Both the position numbers and the translations under genes were made by a program. This document shows, piece by piece, positions 15,638 to 16,226 of a stretch of DNA of 16,226 bases. The notes under the pieces are model-generated. The model saw only the letters and a program-made list of their open reading frames with translations. It ran no database searches and was not told the origin of the DNA. Within the stretch, counting starts at the first letter, position 1. Every line of letters starts with the position of its first letter. Source of the stretch: an uncultured Pseudanabaenaceae cyanobacterium (GTDB lineage Bacteria > Cyanobacteriota > Cyanobacteriia > PCC-9006 > JAAUQQ01); NCBI GenBank assembly GCA_938015405.1, contig CALLPZ010000581.1:1-16226 (forward strand), written 5' to 3'.

Positions 15638-15705
15638 GACGATGACCTGCGATGCTGAGTTCACCCGCATCCCAGGTCACCCGCATCCCAGGTCATCGTT
15701 TGTTT
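15638..15705 (+). terminator. Candidate terminator of pxcA, remodelled by a 16-bp duplication
   Basis: ACGATGACCT (15639-15648) pairs perfectly with AGGTCATCGT (15690-15699). Pairing continues inward after a mismatch (GATGC with GCATC), and a T-rich run (TTTGTTTGG) follows. A perfect tandem duplication, TCACCCGCATCCCAGG at 15661-15676 and 15677-15692, lies in the 3' arm and gives an alternative, shorter hairpin using the first AGGTCA. It sits 42 bases after the pxcA stop codon. Confidence 0.6.
15661..15692. repeat. Perfect 16-bp tandem duplication
   Basis: Two adjacent identical 16-bp units (TCACCCGCATCCCAGG), with the first three bases of a third unit after them. They lie within the hairpin downstream of pxcA. 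Confidence 0.85.
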
Positions 15706-15724
15706 GGCATGAAAAGCCCTGGCT

Positions 15725-16135
15725 CTATGCCACAGGTGCCAGCTGTTGCTGACGCACGAGGCCAATGAGCTCCGCAAGGCTGAGCTTACGCATTAACTGG
15801 GCGAGAGCCACTTCTTGCTCACAATTCTGAGGATTGCTGACAATGGCGATGTAGCGATGACGGCGGCGCAGGATAAAGGTCGTGCAGCTCTCGGCACTAA
15901 CCTTTGCATATTCGAAGTTGTGCTGCTTTAGGCAGGTGGTGAGCAACTTCTTGAGACCGATGGTGTGGAAGGCAGCATTGGTCCAGTCTTGGCTCGGGGC
16001 TGAACCACAGACTTCGCAGCCTTCTAAAATACCGCTGCGGTCAAAGATGGCGAGGGCCATTAGGGCACCGCTCGTCTCTAAGTTGACGGACTGGGGAGCG
16101 ACGGGCGGGCATGCAACAAAGCTACTACTGCTCAT
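15725..16135 (-). CDS. Small cyanobacterial-type hypothetical protein with CxxC
   Basis: A 136-residue protein that I do not recognise with confidence. From the ATG at 16135 it opens with a Ser-rich stretch, then ALMALAIFDRSGILEGCEVCGS, a helix-rich centre (AAFHTIGLKKLLTTCLKQHNF), a strand pair (SCTTFILRRRHRYIAIVSN) and a C-terminal helix ending LIGLVRQQQLAPVA. The alternation of strands and helices, with a strand-glycine-turn opening, is reminiscent of the Roadblock/LC7 fold, but this is only a guess from pattern. It has several cysteines, including one CEVC pair. A GTG at 16210 would add 25 Pro/Thr-rich residues; the ATG is preferred because the extension looks unstructured. It converges on pxcA, with the hairpin at 15638-15705 between them. 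Confidence 0.6.
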   Translation of the reverse strand: MSSSSFVACPPVAPQSVNLETSGALMALAIFDRSGILEGCEVCGSAPSQDWTNAAFHTIGLKKLLTTCLKQHNFEYAKVSAESCTTFILRRRHRYIAIVSNPQNCEQEVALAQLMRKLSLAELIGLVRQQQLAPVA

Positions 16136-16226
16136 GGCGGGCGAACCGATGGGGGTGGGAGGAGATGCTGTGCAGCGCTGTGCATGACCCAGGGGAGTGA
16201 GTTCGGTCACAACTACTGATTCGTAA

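Noticed and set aside
16136..16210. GTG start at 16210 for the last gene
   Set aside because: The extension is Pro/Thr-rich and looks unstructured; the ATG at 16135 is simpler, though the choice is not certain.
1..16226. CRISPR array, tRNA, rRNA or defence island
   Set aside because: No regularly spaced repeats, cloverleaf sequences, rRNA motifs or known defence genes were seen; the few tandem repeats are only two to five units.

Overview
This window is almost certainly cyanobacterial chromosome. Three things say so. It holds ten exact copies of the HIP1 octamer GCGATCGC (starting at 647, 841, 5181, 6578, 7055, 8731, 10300, 10522, 12826 and 13198). It carries two genes of oxygenic phototrophs: raf1 (Rubisco assembly chaperone) and pxcA (light-dependent proton extrusion, CemA family). 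It is also rich in Ser/Thr kinases and c-di-GMP enzymes. Species cannot be fixed from the sequence; base composition is moderately GC-rich except for about 1.34-4.72 kb.

Layout: (1) 2-754, C-terminal half of a MATE efflux pump running in from the left edge, then a small PhnB-type VOC protein (877-1338). (2) 1339-1988, a 650-bp gene-free, AT-richer stretch with two long inverted repeats. (3) 1989-4628, a large PAS-PAS-GAF-GGDEF-EAL c-di-GMP protein. (4) On the minus strand, two paralogous membrane Ser/Thr kinases, transcribed 8091->6184 (ankyrin repeats) then 6109->4721 (two membrane helices), probably one operon. (5) 8092-8469, the divergent spacer between the ankyrin kinase and raf1, which contains a 132-bp miniature element with IS5/IS427-like ends. 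(6) raf1 (8470-9558), then a REC-GGDEF response regulator (9681-10688) and a single-domain Hpt protein (11102-11455), all plus strand. (7) 11505-13925, minus strand, a P-loop protein related to the UvrD/AddB helicases. (8) pxcA (14241-15596, plus) and a convergent small Cys-containing protein of unknown function (15725-16135, minus).

The genes do not form one obvious pathway. The main theme is signalling: two c-di-GMP enzymes, a pair of Ser/Thr kinases, and an Hpt protein next to a response regulator that could complete a phosphorelay. Two genes of photosynthetic physiology (raf1, pxcA) and a probable DNA-repair protein are interspersed. No rRNA, tRNA, CRISPR array or intact transposase was found. 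I did not find a convincing new multi-gene system; the most unusual local items are the miniature element upstream of raf1, the helicase-like gene with its in-frame 12-bp repeat, and several structured spacers.
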